This document shows positions 11,521 through 20,960 of a DNA stretch of 64,000 nucleotides, one piece after another. Under the pieces are notes generated by a model that was given only the letters and a program-made list of their open reading frames with translations, was not told the origin of the DNA and made no database searches. The stretch covers positions 23,705,733 to 23,769,732 of the forward strand of contig JAJKFL010000039.1 in assembly GCA_021186555.1 (NCBI GenBank), read 5' to 3'. Made by a program: the position numbers and the translations under genes. How positions within the stretch are numbered: the first letter of the stretch is position 1; every line of letters begins with the position of its first letter. The DNA is from Reticulitermes speratus. Lineage: Eukaryota; Arthropoda; Insecta; Blattodea; Rhinotermitidae.

Positions 11521-13030
11521 ATTAGGAACTTTAATTTACGACGGAGTCAAGTTCGAAAGAGGAGGAAGATTGGTTTGAACCAGTCCTTAATATACATACA
11601 CCCCTTTCCCTCACTCTCACCCCAATTTTTTTTATTTGCTCCTCTTCAAGTGTAGCCAAAAGAAAAAATATTCTTAGGTAGAAAAAATATTGGGGGAGGG
11701 GACATTTGCCCACCCCCCCAGTGGTTTAATTAGCTTTTCAAAACTTCACTGTCAGAAGTCAACTTTACCTGAGACCAGCAATGGCACAATATACATCAAT
11801 TTACGGCACTGAAATTCACCGATATTCCAAACGCGTTCTTTTATCCACCACTGACCTTATGTCTGTTCAATGTATATATACAGGAACAACAATGCGGACA
11901 TCATAATGCGTAATCAAATTTAGTCGTTCACAGTCCTAATGAACATTACAGATGCTACAATGTGTAAAGACGTGCATGATCTGTTTCCAGGGGCGTAACG
12001 GAACAAGTCCCCACCGGTACCTAAACATTCGAAACGTGGAAAAGTGTCACGGTAGTCCAGTCAGACGCGATATACTGCTTTTCACACAACGAAGAATTCA
12101 TAAGCTCCTTCTCCCGTCTCGAAAGCGGGTTAATATAAAAACTGTCCGTGGACTATTGAGTATGCAGACTGGCAATTAAAATTTTGGCAGCACATCCTTA
12201 TTTATTTCCCATGTACAAGAATTTTTCATTAAAGCAGGCAGTATATAGAAAAGACACAAAAACTGTGGAAAAGAACTTCATACTCACCGCCATAAAAACC
12301 TCAAATCTCACACATTATAAATTTTAATAACATGATCATACTCACCCCCTCCCTTGTGAATCAGATGATTTTATCACGGTTCTTGTGCAGGTCTCATTTT
12401 ACGCCATATAACCTCACTCCGTAACTGATACAACGTCGCCAAATAACCTCGGAATCAACTCCAATTTCTCCTTGGAACTACATCTCTGATACGTGCTATG
12501 TAGACTCTGCAGATAATATAACGACCCGTAGCACAGAGTTTTGCATTGTCACGACCATGGATCGGATTATCAATGACAACATAAAAACTCTAGCGTCATG
12601 GAGACCGCAGAGTGCACTTATATAAGAAGCGCGCGGAATGAGACAGCCGTAAGTTGGTAATCAGCACTGTTGGCTGTTGAGGAGGCACTGGTACCAGCTG
12701 GAGCAAACCAGACGAAACCAAACTGTGAACTAGAAATACAAGTGTAAACAGGTAACAATACGTATCAACGACAGCATTACGTGGAATGGAATGACAGCGG
12801 ATGGTTGGTAAAGCTGAGCACAGCCGTGTTTTGTAAGTATCATTTAGGAGCTTGTCTATAGACGAATGTGAGAAAGTCAAGTTTTATCCAACGCTATTCT
12901 TACAGAGTTTAGCAATATGGAAGTGCAGTGTTAGAATATATGGTCGCATAGGCTAATGTATAATAAACCCACCACATTAAGTAACGTTCCATGCTACATC
13001 ACAGGTTTCGCAACAGTATTTGTATGTAAT
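11521..13030. other. gene-free stretch
   Basis: Intergenic, AT-rich, with short A and G runs near 11620-11720. Nothing recognisable was seen. Confidence 0.4.
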
Positions 13031-13034
13031 TGAC

Positions 13035-13600
13035 AGGTTTAACTGCATGGGACAGAGCCCTTCTTGAGAAGTTAATAGTTCCTCGGCTAATTAAGTAATT
13101 CCCTGTATTTTGTAGTATCCGAAGGGCCATTATCGTGTTCACGTGAGCCTGCCACTCACCTCTAAGCTGAGCCAAAGGAATCCAATCCACGTCCTCCAAT
13201 ATTGTTTCATGAAGATCCACTTTAATATTATCGTCCCATCTATGCCTAGGTCTGCCAAGTGGACTCAATATTAGGTTTCCTCACCAAACCCCTGTATGCA
13301 CATCTCGTCTCCCCCATACGCGGCACATGCCGCGGCCATCTCATTCTTTGTGATATGATCGCCTGAATAATGTTTGGTGAGAGTAAGAATTATGACGCTT
13401 CTCTTTATGCAGTTTCCTCCAGTCCCCCATTACTTTGTCACTCCTAGGGCCAAACATCTTCCTTAGCACTGTTCTCGAACACCCTCAGCCTATGTTCCTC
13501 CCTCATTGTGAGAGACCAAGTTCCACACCCATATAAAACAGACCAAATTACAGTTCTATATATTTTGATCGTTACATTTTTGGATAGCAAACGAGAAAAC
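13035..13600 (-). mobile_element. LINE (RTE-like) ORF2 C-terminal fragment, frameshifted
   Basis: On the minus strand, 13600 to 13440 encodes the reverse-transcriptase tail with the LYGCGTWSLTMREEHRLRVF phrase typical of insect endonuclease-reverse transcriptases. After frame breaks, 13270-13080 encodes PLGRPRHRWDDNIKVDL and a tryptophan-rich C-terminus (WIPLAQLRGEWQA). The middle (13270-13440) still encodes a DWRKLHKE segment but contains stops. This is a 5'-truncated, dead copy. Related fragments occur at 17840-18140 (plus) and 20600-20960 (minus). Confidence 0.85.
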
Positions 13601-14290
13601 AAAAGATTCTGGACCGAATGGTAGCAGGCCAACCGCAGCGGCTTCCAGTGCGGGTGCATTTACTCGTATATGTACAGTACATACGCTTATATACATATAT
13701 AATGCTATATTATACGGGTCAACACTCCAATTACGTAATGCGCACTGCACAAAATATGTTGCATATTCATACAAGTTTGAGAATGAGCGAGCTTACGTAT
13801 CACAGTAATATGCATCGTGGATATCACGTGGCGCCAGTTTTCCAAACTGTAGCCTACGGTGCCAGACACGTGCCACAATGCGTAGAAGAGTCGTAATAGT
13901 ACTCTAACCAACGCCCCAACGCTTGTGCTGTAGTAGGCCTACTCTAACTAGAACGATACCGCATTCTTTACGTGTAAACCTATTACTTATCTATCGTTCG
14001 CTGCTCGTGCTCTCTGCCAATCGCAACTGTGCTTTTCGTGTGTGTCTGATGTTTGGAAATTCCTAGTTGGCGCAGCCAGATTTGTGTTGGGTGCAGTGCA
14101 TCCACTTGCACCCCTTTGGCCACGGGCCAATAGCAGGCATTCCCCGACTTCAATTATTTCTATGTGCGTGCTAAAATAGAACAGATGTGCGAGACAGTTT
14201 TCTCCGCCCCTCCCCCACTCCTAACATAATCGATGTGGGATTTAAATGCCGGACGAGAAAATAACAACGCTGCCCGTCAGATTTGCGCTC
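13601..14290. other. gene-free stretch
   Basis: Intergenic. CG content rises around 13960-14140, but no start codon or exon could be tied to it. Confidence 0.4.
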
Positions 14291-14291
14291 T

Positions 14292-14446
14292 TCTGGGATA
14301 TTACGCAGCGTTGAGTGGTAGTTCTGTACCGACGTTTCGGGACATATCGGTCCCATTTGGACCTTTTGACCCTTGAAGATGGGACCGATAGGTTGTCCCG
14401 AAACGTCGGTACAGAACTACCACTCAACGCTCCGTAATATCCCAGA
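14292..14446. repeat. small fold-back element (FB1)
   Basis: Two arms of about 70 bp (14292-14362 and 14376-14446) are almost perfect reverse complements, separated by a short spacer. Each arm carries ACCGACGTTTCGGGACA or its complement and a GGTCCCAT block. The sequence to its right (14456-14480, CATCGCGGCGGAAGCCT) also flanks the larger element at 57352-58157, so both belong to one family. Confidence 0.8.
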
Positions 14447-14719
14447 CGAGGCCAGATCTCATCTACATCGCGGCGGAAGCCTGAAATCACGCATAACCCT
14501 GCCCGTGATGAAAGCATTCCATTAGATGTTAGTGCCGTTAGCTCTTGACCACGTCTAGCCTAATGTCCGACAGAACCCAAATAATACCATATGTACGGTA
14601 TTAGCATCATATTGAAACTGGTAAGAATTCAGGTTCTCACGGCAGTTACTGCAAAAGAACAGTCTCCTGCAATGTGACACCGTGAAGTACGAGTATGGTA
14701 GGTATTGACACGTTTTGGA

Positions 14720-14800
14720 GGAAGCTGTTGCCTCAGTCTTTGCAGCAGATTTCTCCGAAACGTCGGTATATTTCTACCAGGCGGCACGGCTTCACATCCA
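14720..14800 (+). repeat. partial fold-back family fragment
   Basis: TCCGAAACGTCGGTATATTTCTACC near 14753 repeats the family hallmark CCGAAACGTCGGTA seen at 14399 and 57403, without a second arm nearby. Confidence 0.4.
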
Positions 14801-14882
14801 GACGACTATTCATAATACTAACATTCGTCCGTAAATTAAATTAAATGAAACCATGAATTTTATATACCCACAGGGATGCACA

Positions 14883-14995
14883 AATCCCAGGTGACTGAAT
14901 TTTGTATAGTGGTGCCTAATATTTGTGGGTCTTCAGCAGGGAATTTGCTTCATGTCACCCTTCTAGCGCCTAGAATTTTGAGGTGGCAGTGTGAT
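14883..14995 (+). repeat. unclassified interspersed repeat, copy 1
   Basis: This stretch has the phrases TTTGTATAGTGGTGCCTAAT and ATTTGTGGGTC, then TTGCTTCATGTCACCCTTCT, then GAATTTTGAGGTGGC. It is closely matched at 36868-37000 and 41818-41938, all in the same orientation. Confidence 0.6.
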
Positions 14996-15279
14996 AAAAC
15001 CAGATCAGCAACATGGTCATGATATAACAGCTCATAAATAACCTGAAACTGTGTTTGTCATATAAATACTGAGGAAGACTAACAATTGTCTAGATTCAGC
15101 ACCTTTATCAAAGAGGACAATTTGACACAATTTCATCCCATGTACATCCTCCTAAAGTTTTTAAAATATGCACATTCAAAAATTCCCATCTCAGTCCTTT
15201 TAAATTTTTAAAATTAAATATTTTGTATAGTTATACCTGGTATGCATTTTACCTTCTCCTTATTAGCATCTGTAAGGTT

Positions 15280-15522
15280 ATGTCATCTTTGGGATGGTGT
15301 GGGAAGGGAGACAAACCTCGAGTGTTTCCCAGAAACCCACCATTCATCTGCTATGACTCCCCACCAGCTGCCAGAGTCAACCATATACATTACGACAATC
15401 TCCGCCATGAAGCCTTGATGGGAAAACGAATTGTAGAGCTTACAGTACCCAAGAGGTCTGCTGCAACTTGGGAAATGAAAGAAGGGGACCTCTGCAGGAT
15501 AACTGTCATTGAAGGTTCACAG
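15280..15522 (+). CDS. DUF1989 gene, coding exon 1
   Basis: Encodes residues 1-81, beginning MSSLGWCGKGDKP and ending at EGSQ; the donor is CAG|GTAGAT, phase 0. It carries the RNPPFICYDSPPAARV segment and the first part of the DUF1989 beta-barrel. A CTTATTAG acceptor-like site at 15259-15266 lies just before the start. Confidence 0.8.
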
Positions 15523-18500
15523 GTAGATTTCAACAATGTCAAAGCACATCAACATTGCAATTCACAGAATTTCAGAAATAGTGTAACCTTGGCAAGCATA
15601 AAAAAGGGTTAAAAAGTCAGCTTTATGTATGTGCAAGTAACCCATGAAATAACACGCATGCTGAAAATATTTTGCGTGCTTCATGTAAAGTTAGAAAAAT
15701 TAAAAACCAATTTGTAAATGTGTTCTTTGGAATAGAATTTTAATATCCACTAACTGAAGACACAAACCTGCTGTCAATAGTCAATAGCATAGATGCCATT
15801 ACAGATACATTTTTTTGCTCATATTTCATTAAATATACATGATATTTCACAATTTTTTTTAGAATGTTATAGATATCAGTAGATTATCTGATCCACCATT
15901 TTGAGAAATTTGATGTAGATTGATACAACCTTCATGTAATACAAGTGGGCTGAAACAGCCCACAGTGATCTCCCAACAAACTTTACAGCAGACCTCCAAT
16001 ATAATATTTAAACTGATTGCATAAGTACTTTTCCCACTGAATTTAGGTAATTTATTTGTAGGTCGGAGATGTTAACTTCTGGAATCTGCAAAATAAACAA
16101 GAAAGATTTTACTCTGGTGAGTTCATTTTTTCATACTTGTATTTATAACTGAGATGGAACATGTGCTCTATGCAGATTTTATCTTGAAATCATATTTGGA
16201 TGTGATGGAGAAGTTATCATTCATTCCCATTAATATTTATTCATTTCATTGTTAGCACATTTCTTAATACAGGCAGTTTCTTACATTTTGGGTTAATTTC
16301 ATGGGTGTGCTAAAGCCAGATCACAATGCTTCAACCAAACCAGTACCTAAAACCTTCACCACTCTGGCTGAACAAGTACCTTAAAAAATAAAAATTGGAG
16401 GTGTGGGAAAGGAAAAAGTGTCCTAGAAGCAAGACCAGTCTGGTCAAACACCATGAAGAACACCACTCAGGGAGGTGACCTTGGTGTGTGTCACAGACAC
16501 ACTGAAGATGCAACCATTTGAAAATCGGTATGAAAAAATTCTAGAAGCATTGAAAATATAACAACCAATTGCATGGCCCATTGTACAAATTGTGTGTCCT
16601 TGGGTTGTGGGAGAGAAAAATTTAGAGAGACTTTGTCAGCATTTGAAATATCAAATCAGTGTAGTGCTAAATGAATTCTGGGACAAAAGTTGTCATTAGT
16701 CATGCTCAGAACCAAAATATGAAGATTTTCCATCAACCATTAAATACGCCTCAAAGACAGCAAGTGCTATAGCAATCAGCACTGCTGAAGCTGAATGAGG
16801 CATCAGCTTTATGAATAACATTTTCACCAAAGAGAGCAATAAACTGCTTCTATTTAGAACATATCAACTATAATGATGCTCCAACACCTGGATACCATTA
16901 TGATACAGGTGGAGGCACTAAGTTCTTCCCAAATGTAAGAAATTACCAGTCAACAAGGTGTCATATCACCAAGACTGTAATGTTCAACACCACTGTGAAG
17001 AAAACCTCAAATCACAGGGGCTACTCAATTTTTGTGTTCACAGGAAAAACAAGACAGCTTCATGCAACCCACCTGACAGTGTATGATCGACTGTGGAGTA
17101 ACTTGCCCTACCTCAGACCCATGGCAACAGTGGTTGCAGACTCCTTAAAGAAATATGGCATAGATGAAGATGGCGCAAGTGTTCATGATGTTGTTGGTAT
17201 GTAATCCCTTCATCAAAATGGAACAATGGAAAATTCAGCCACATTTTCATGTAAACATATTTATTTATTTTATTTATGTATTTTATTTATTTATCTTCTA
17301 GCAAGTCTAAATAGGCATTTGTTTCTTGGGTTCTCCAGATTTTAGAAAGGACATTCACTTTTCATTAGTTCTTCTACTGTGATTCTTTCACATTGTGTGA
17401 AAAAAATTATTTTGTTCTGTTGTAGGAACTCGATGTGATGATTATACTTACAAATTAATCACTGGCAAGGAGAGATACGGATCGTGTCACACGTACCTTA
17501 CTGAAGCAGTGAAAAAAGTTGGTCTCATGGAGGAGGATGTTCATGATGTTTGGAACATATTCATGTGTACTGGCTTTACAAAGGTTAGATCACATTTGTG
17601 TGGTTTGGTAAACTAGGCATACATTTTGTGGAAACAAGCTGAGCTGAAGGGGACTTGGGACCATAGTACCATAAAACATGAAAGTTTGTACCTGTGTCAA
17701 AGAAGTATTTCTGGACACAGTTTGACAAAAAACTTGTTTCACTCAAGCACTGCATCCCCATGTAAGAAATAAACTTCTTTCTGAAAGAAGTCATATGTAG
17801 TTTTTGAAGCAGTAAAATATACAGAACTAAAATTTCACAAAATCTTTAATATGGATTTGAAACTTGTCTTTCACGTGAAGGGAAGAACACAGACTGAAAG
17901 TGTTTGAAAACAGAGTGTTGAGGTGGACATATGGGCCTATGAAGGAAGATGCAACAGAACCTCAGACAAAGTGCACAATGAACAGTTTCATATATTGTAC
18001 TCTGTACCAGATGTTCCACGGTCATTAGAGTAAGGAGGATCAGACTGACTAAACATGCAGCACTGATGCATGAGAAATGCATACAGAATTTTGGCCAGAA
18101 ACCCTGAAGGGGAGTTCTGCATGGTGGATTTCAGTATGAATGCTAATCTGAAAAGGAATGTCTATTAAAATTACTAGTCTGAAAGCTTGTTCTTTCCTTC
18201 AGTAAATTATGCTATGCTGGAAATCCAGTTCAAGAGCATAAAGAAATTCATGTTAAGTGCTACCTCCAGCCACATTATTTTCGTGATAACAATGTAGCCT
18301 GCTCAAAATGTAAGACATCTCTTATTGTACCAACCTGTAACTGTGATCTGTAATAGCACCTTAGTCTTCTGAGGGTAATATATCATGGGTTTGAAACTTT
18401 TCTTGATTAGTGAGGTAAAAAAAAGTGTCACACCAAAATATCTGTAATTTAATAGACACTAATTCTTATTCTACACTAAAAGAGTAATTCTGTTAACTTT

Positions 18501-19591
18501 TTGATTCCTTCCTGGATAATATAATTCAAGAGCACTTGGATGCCAAAAGTGAAATTATCATCCATTTACCATTACCATTACATTAGTGATATACTACCAC
18601 AGTAACAAAATACCAAAATACTGAATACTGCTCCAACTATAGGAATCCAGTTCTCCACCATTAGGTCTATACAAATATTTAAAAAATGTGCCAAAAAAAG
18701 CAGGGACATTCTTCTCAATAATCTCGTGTATACTGCGGAAGAAGTTTGACATTGTAATGTCTTTTCTCTTTTATAAACAATACAAAAACTGCCTTGGTCT
18801 TGTCAATACCATGTCTGTGATTTTTATTTACAGTTTAAGAATTCTGTGTTTCTTGATAAGGTGTTCCAATGATTACAAAAATGCTGTGAAATATTTACTT
18901 ATTTTATACTAGATAATATAGTGCTTGAACATCTTAATGACTGATTTCAGGAGACACACCAGTACTTCACAAAAGCAAGCCCTGCAAGAAAGGGGGACTA
19001 CATTGAGTTCATAGCAGATATGGACTTATTGGTGGCAATGTCCGCTTGTCCACAAGGTAAGTAGCTACTCCATTACCTCAACGGAAATGAAACAGTTTTG
19101 AAGAAAATTCCATACGCCTAATCCTTGGCGTCTATACCTTCTGCTTTCTCTTCAGTAACTCATATGTTCTAATGAAATATCAAATCATGGTGCACTGAAA
19201 TGGTCATGATTTGTTCGAAAAAAACTGTATGTATAATACATGAACACTGACATCATTGAGGAATATCAAATTACAAAGAACACATCTGGAAACTCTGTAT
19301 TCAGAAGCTTTCCTCTCTTTGTTGACTGAGCTTGCAAGTTTAGGGGCTACTTATACTCTCTGTTTACCAAGAATCTATCCCACTTCTGACTTATTGGAAA
19401 CCATTTTACATCTCTTCTATGTTAAATACTGTAACTGATCCTATGACAGGAAAGTAATAAATACTGATCTTTCTGTAATGTTGGCAGGAGATGTTTCAAC
19501 ACCAGTAGGAAAACCAGTTCCAGATGAAAATTGTCACCCACTTGGAGTGGAAGTATTCCGGGCAATAGATCAAACTGTGAAACAGCCCTAA
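15280..19591 (+). CDS. DUF1989 / urea-carboxylase-associated family protein, six exons
   Basis: The coding exons are 15280-15522, 16062-16116, 17044-17196, 17426-17583, 18951-19056 and 19488-19591. They join in phase to give 272 residues with a TAA stop, and all introns are GT-AG. The protein matches the DUF1989 family along its length: the VEL-type strand and the EMKEGDLCRI motif (about 67-76), LHATHLTVYDRLW (about 104-116), GTRCDDYTY (151-159), SCHTYL (170-175), FMCTGF (196-201), the GDYIEF and MDLLVA block, and a C-terminal TPVGKPVP. Conserved C154, C171, H172 and C198 are candidates for metal binding or catalysis. Bacterial relatives are encoded next to urea/guanidine carboxylase, and two have been reported to act as a carboxyguanidine deiminase. 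The insect substrate is unknown. The ATG at 15280 is the first in frame after a splice-acceptor-like tract ending at 15266, so a non-coding 5' exon is possible. Confidence 0.88.
16062..16116 (+). CDS. DUF1989 gene, coding exon 2 (55 bp)
   Basis: A very short exon encoding VGDVNFWNLQNKQERFYS plus one base. The acceptor is TTTGTAG|GTC and the donor CTCTG|GTGAGT. The GD-NFW core is a family hallmark. Confidence 0.85.
16590..16850 (+). mobile_element. hAT transposase relic (dimerisation region) in intron 2
   Basis: Translated on the plus strand with stops, the stretch reads as an LKYQ-SVVLNEFWDK segment followed by STAEAE-GISFMNNI. This corresponds to the S-AE-ERGFS-MN signature of the hAT C-terminal dimerisation domain. 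The arginine is replaced by a stop (TGA at about 16797), so the copy is dead. Confidence 0.6.
17044..17196 (+). CDS. DUF1989 gene, coding exon 3
   Basis: Encodes residues 100-150 (GKTRQLHATHLTVYDRLW and on to HDVV). The acceptor is TTCACAG|GAA and the donor TTG|GTATGT. An in-frame continuation upstream of the acceptor (from about 16980) is open but does not match the family, so the spliced reading is preferred. Confidence 0.85.
17426..17583 (+). CDS. DUF1989 gene, coding exon 4
   Basis: Encodes residues 151-203, including GTRCDDYTY, SCHTYLTEA and WNIFMCTGFTK, the most conserved block with all the invariant Cys/His candidates. The acceptor is TTGTAG|GAA and the donor AAG|GTTAGA. Confidence 0.88.
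17840..18140 (+). mobile_element. LINE (RTE-like) ORF2 relic in intron 4
   Basis: Plus-strand translation with frame breaks gives YGFETC, RVRRIRLTKHAALM and a glycine/lysine-poor tail that align with the YGCETWSL and RMRWAGHVARM motifs of the LINE at 13035-13600. It is heavily mutated. Confidence 0.6.
18951..19056 (+). CDS. DUF1989 gene, coding exon 5
   Basis: Encodes residues 204-238: ETHQYFTKASPARKGDYIEF and then the DMDLLVAMSACPQ core. The acceptor is TTTCAG|GAG and the donor CAAG|GTAAGT, phase 1. Confidence 0.87.
19488..19591 (+). CDS. DUF1989 gene, terminal exon
   Basis: Encodes the C-terminus, DVSTPVGKPVPDENCHPLGV and on to the TAA at 19589-19591. The acceptor is TTGGCAG|GAG. The proline-rich TPVGKPVP and LGVEVF strand match the family's C-terminal segment. 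Confidence 0.87.
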
Positions 19592-19942
19592 TTACAAACC
19601 AGTACAAGTACAGAGTATATGTTTAATCAGTTCCCTGGGCATAAGGAAATACCAGCTCCCTCAGGCAAGTTGGCGGAGCTGCATCATCTTTTCTTTGCTC
19701 AAACTAGAGTTACTAACCCAGCTATGTTGCATCTCATTCAGAGTAGGTCCGTGTCTGAGAAATGTTTTCCATAGAGCAAAGAGTGTTAATTTGCAATATG
19801 TTTGCAAAGTATATATGTATCATGGAAAGAATGCTGCAAAAGGTTTTGTAAAAAACATACCACATCAAAGGTGTCAGACAAAAGAAAAATGTACTACAGA
19901 ATAGTAGAAAATCATCACATCACAGATTCAGTGCCAGAAAAA

Positions 19943-19948
19943 AATAAA
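19943..19948 (+). promoter_or_regulatory. candidate poly(A) signal of the DUF1989 gene
   Basis: AATAAA about 350 bp after the stop, inside an A-rich stretch. It is the first canonical hexamer downstream on this strand that I see. Confidence 0.4.
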
Positions 19949-19959
19949 ATAAAAAACTT

Positions 19960-20590
19960 GCATTTTTCTTGAATGGTGCATGGTTTACATTAACTAGGAA
20001 CACAAGAAGCCAAAATAACAGATACGGATGTTACAAAAACCCCATGCAGTTCATGAAGTTCCTTTACATTACCTTAAAGTGGATTCGGGGGCACAACATG
20101 CATGCATAGCCAAAGAGCCCATGTTTTTCATAGAAACAAGTTTTGACAATTACTTTGAACTAATCCTGGCACAATTCTTCAGGGATTAACAGAGGAGGAG
20201 AAAATGCAGGCAATACACTTTCTTTGCAAGCACTGATGTTTTTCAAAGCAAAAGTGTTAGTATTTAAAGGCAAAAGCTGCACCATGTGCCAAGAAACATG
20301 CTCAATAAGTGTGAGGCCTGCTTAGAAACTGGAGGTCAGCACTTGAGTAAGGTGAACTGCAGGGGAAAAAAGAGACTCCATATTCCTGGCCAATGCAGGC
20401 TTTGTATGCAATAATGCTACCACAGCAACTGCCATACTGAGGGAAAAGAAAAAGATATGCTATATACTTCTGCATAGTAAGGCATCAGAAGGTGAACACA
20501 AATGGAATATGGGGAAGCATATATTTACTGAATAAGTGTCTCCAAATCTGGTACACACTGAATCTTCCTGCTCAGCTACTCAACAAATTC
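19960..20590. other. gene-free stretch between DUF1989 and AKTIP
   Basis: AT-rich intergenic sequence; nothing recognised. Confidence 0.4.
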
Positions 20591-20599
20591 CCATCATTT

Positions 20600-20960
20600 T
20601 ATGGAACCTGATGGCTCACTATAGAGTTCATAAGAAGCCTCCATTCACCTCTACCCTCAGTAAGATGATTCCAATCTACAAACCACTTTTTAAGACCTAT
20701 TTTAATATTACCTTCCCATCTATACCAAGATCTCTCCTACTGATGATATGCATCTCTCATCCTCCTGTATTTCAGCACCCTAATATTATTTGATGAACAG
20801 TACAAAAAAGCCCCTCATTATGCATAGATAATTTTCTCAGCCCTCCAGTAACTTCTCTTCTTGTAGATACAAACATTCCTTGCATCTTGTTCTTAGACAC
20901 CTTCCTTCCCTTAGAAGTTTCAAACCCACACAAAACAACAGGTGAAATTATAATTCACTG
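20600..20960 (-). mobile_element. LINE (RTE-like) ORF2 relic, heavily decayed
   Basis: Minus-strand translation with stops and shifts gives PVVLCGFET, RREVTGGLRKL, NEGLF and RRDLGIDGKV. These are recognisable remnants of the CGCETWSL, RDEVTGEWRKL, NEEL and GRPRRRWEDNI motifs of the same LINE family as 13035-13600. Confidence 0.6.

Noticed and set aside
16980..17043. start of a gene at the ATG at 16980
   Set aside because: The open frame runs into exon 3 but lacks family similarity before 17044, and exon 2 joins exon 3 exactly at a glycine codon through canonical splice sites. Kept only as a possible alternative exon.
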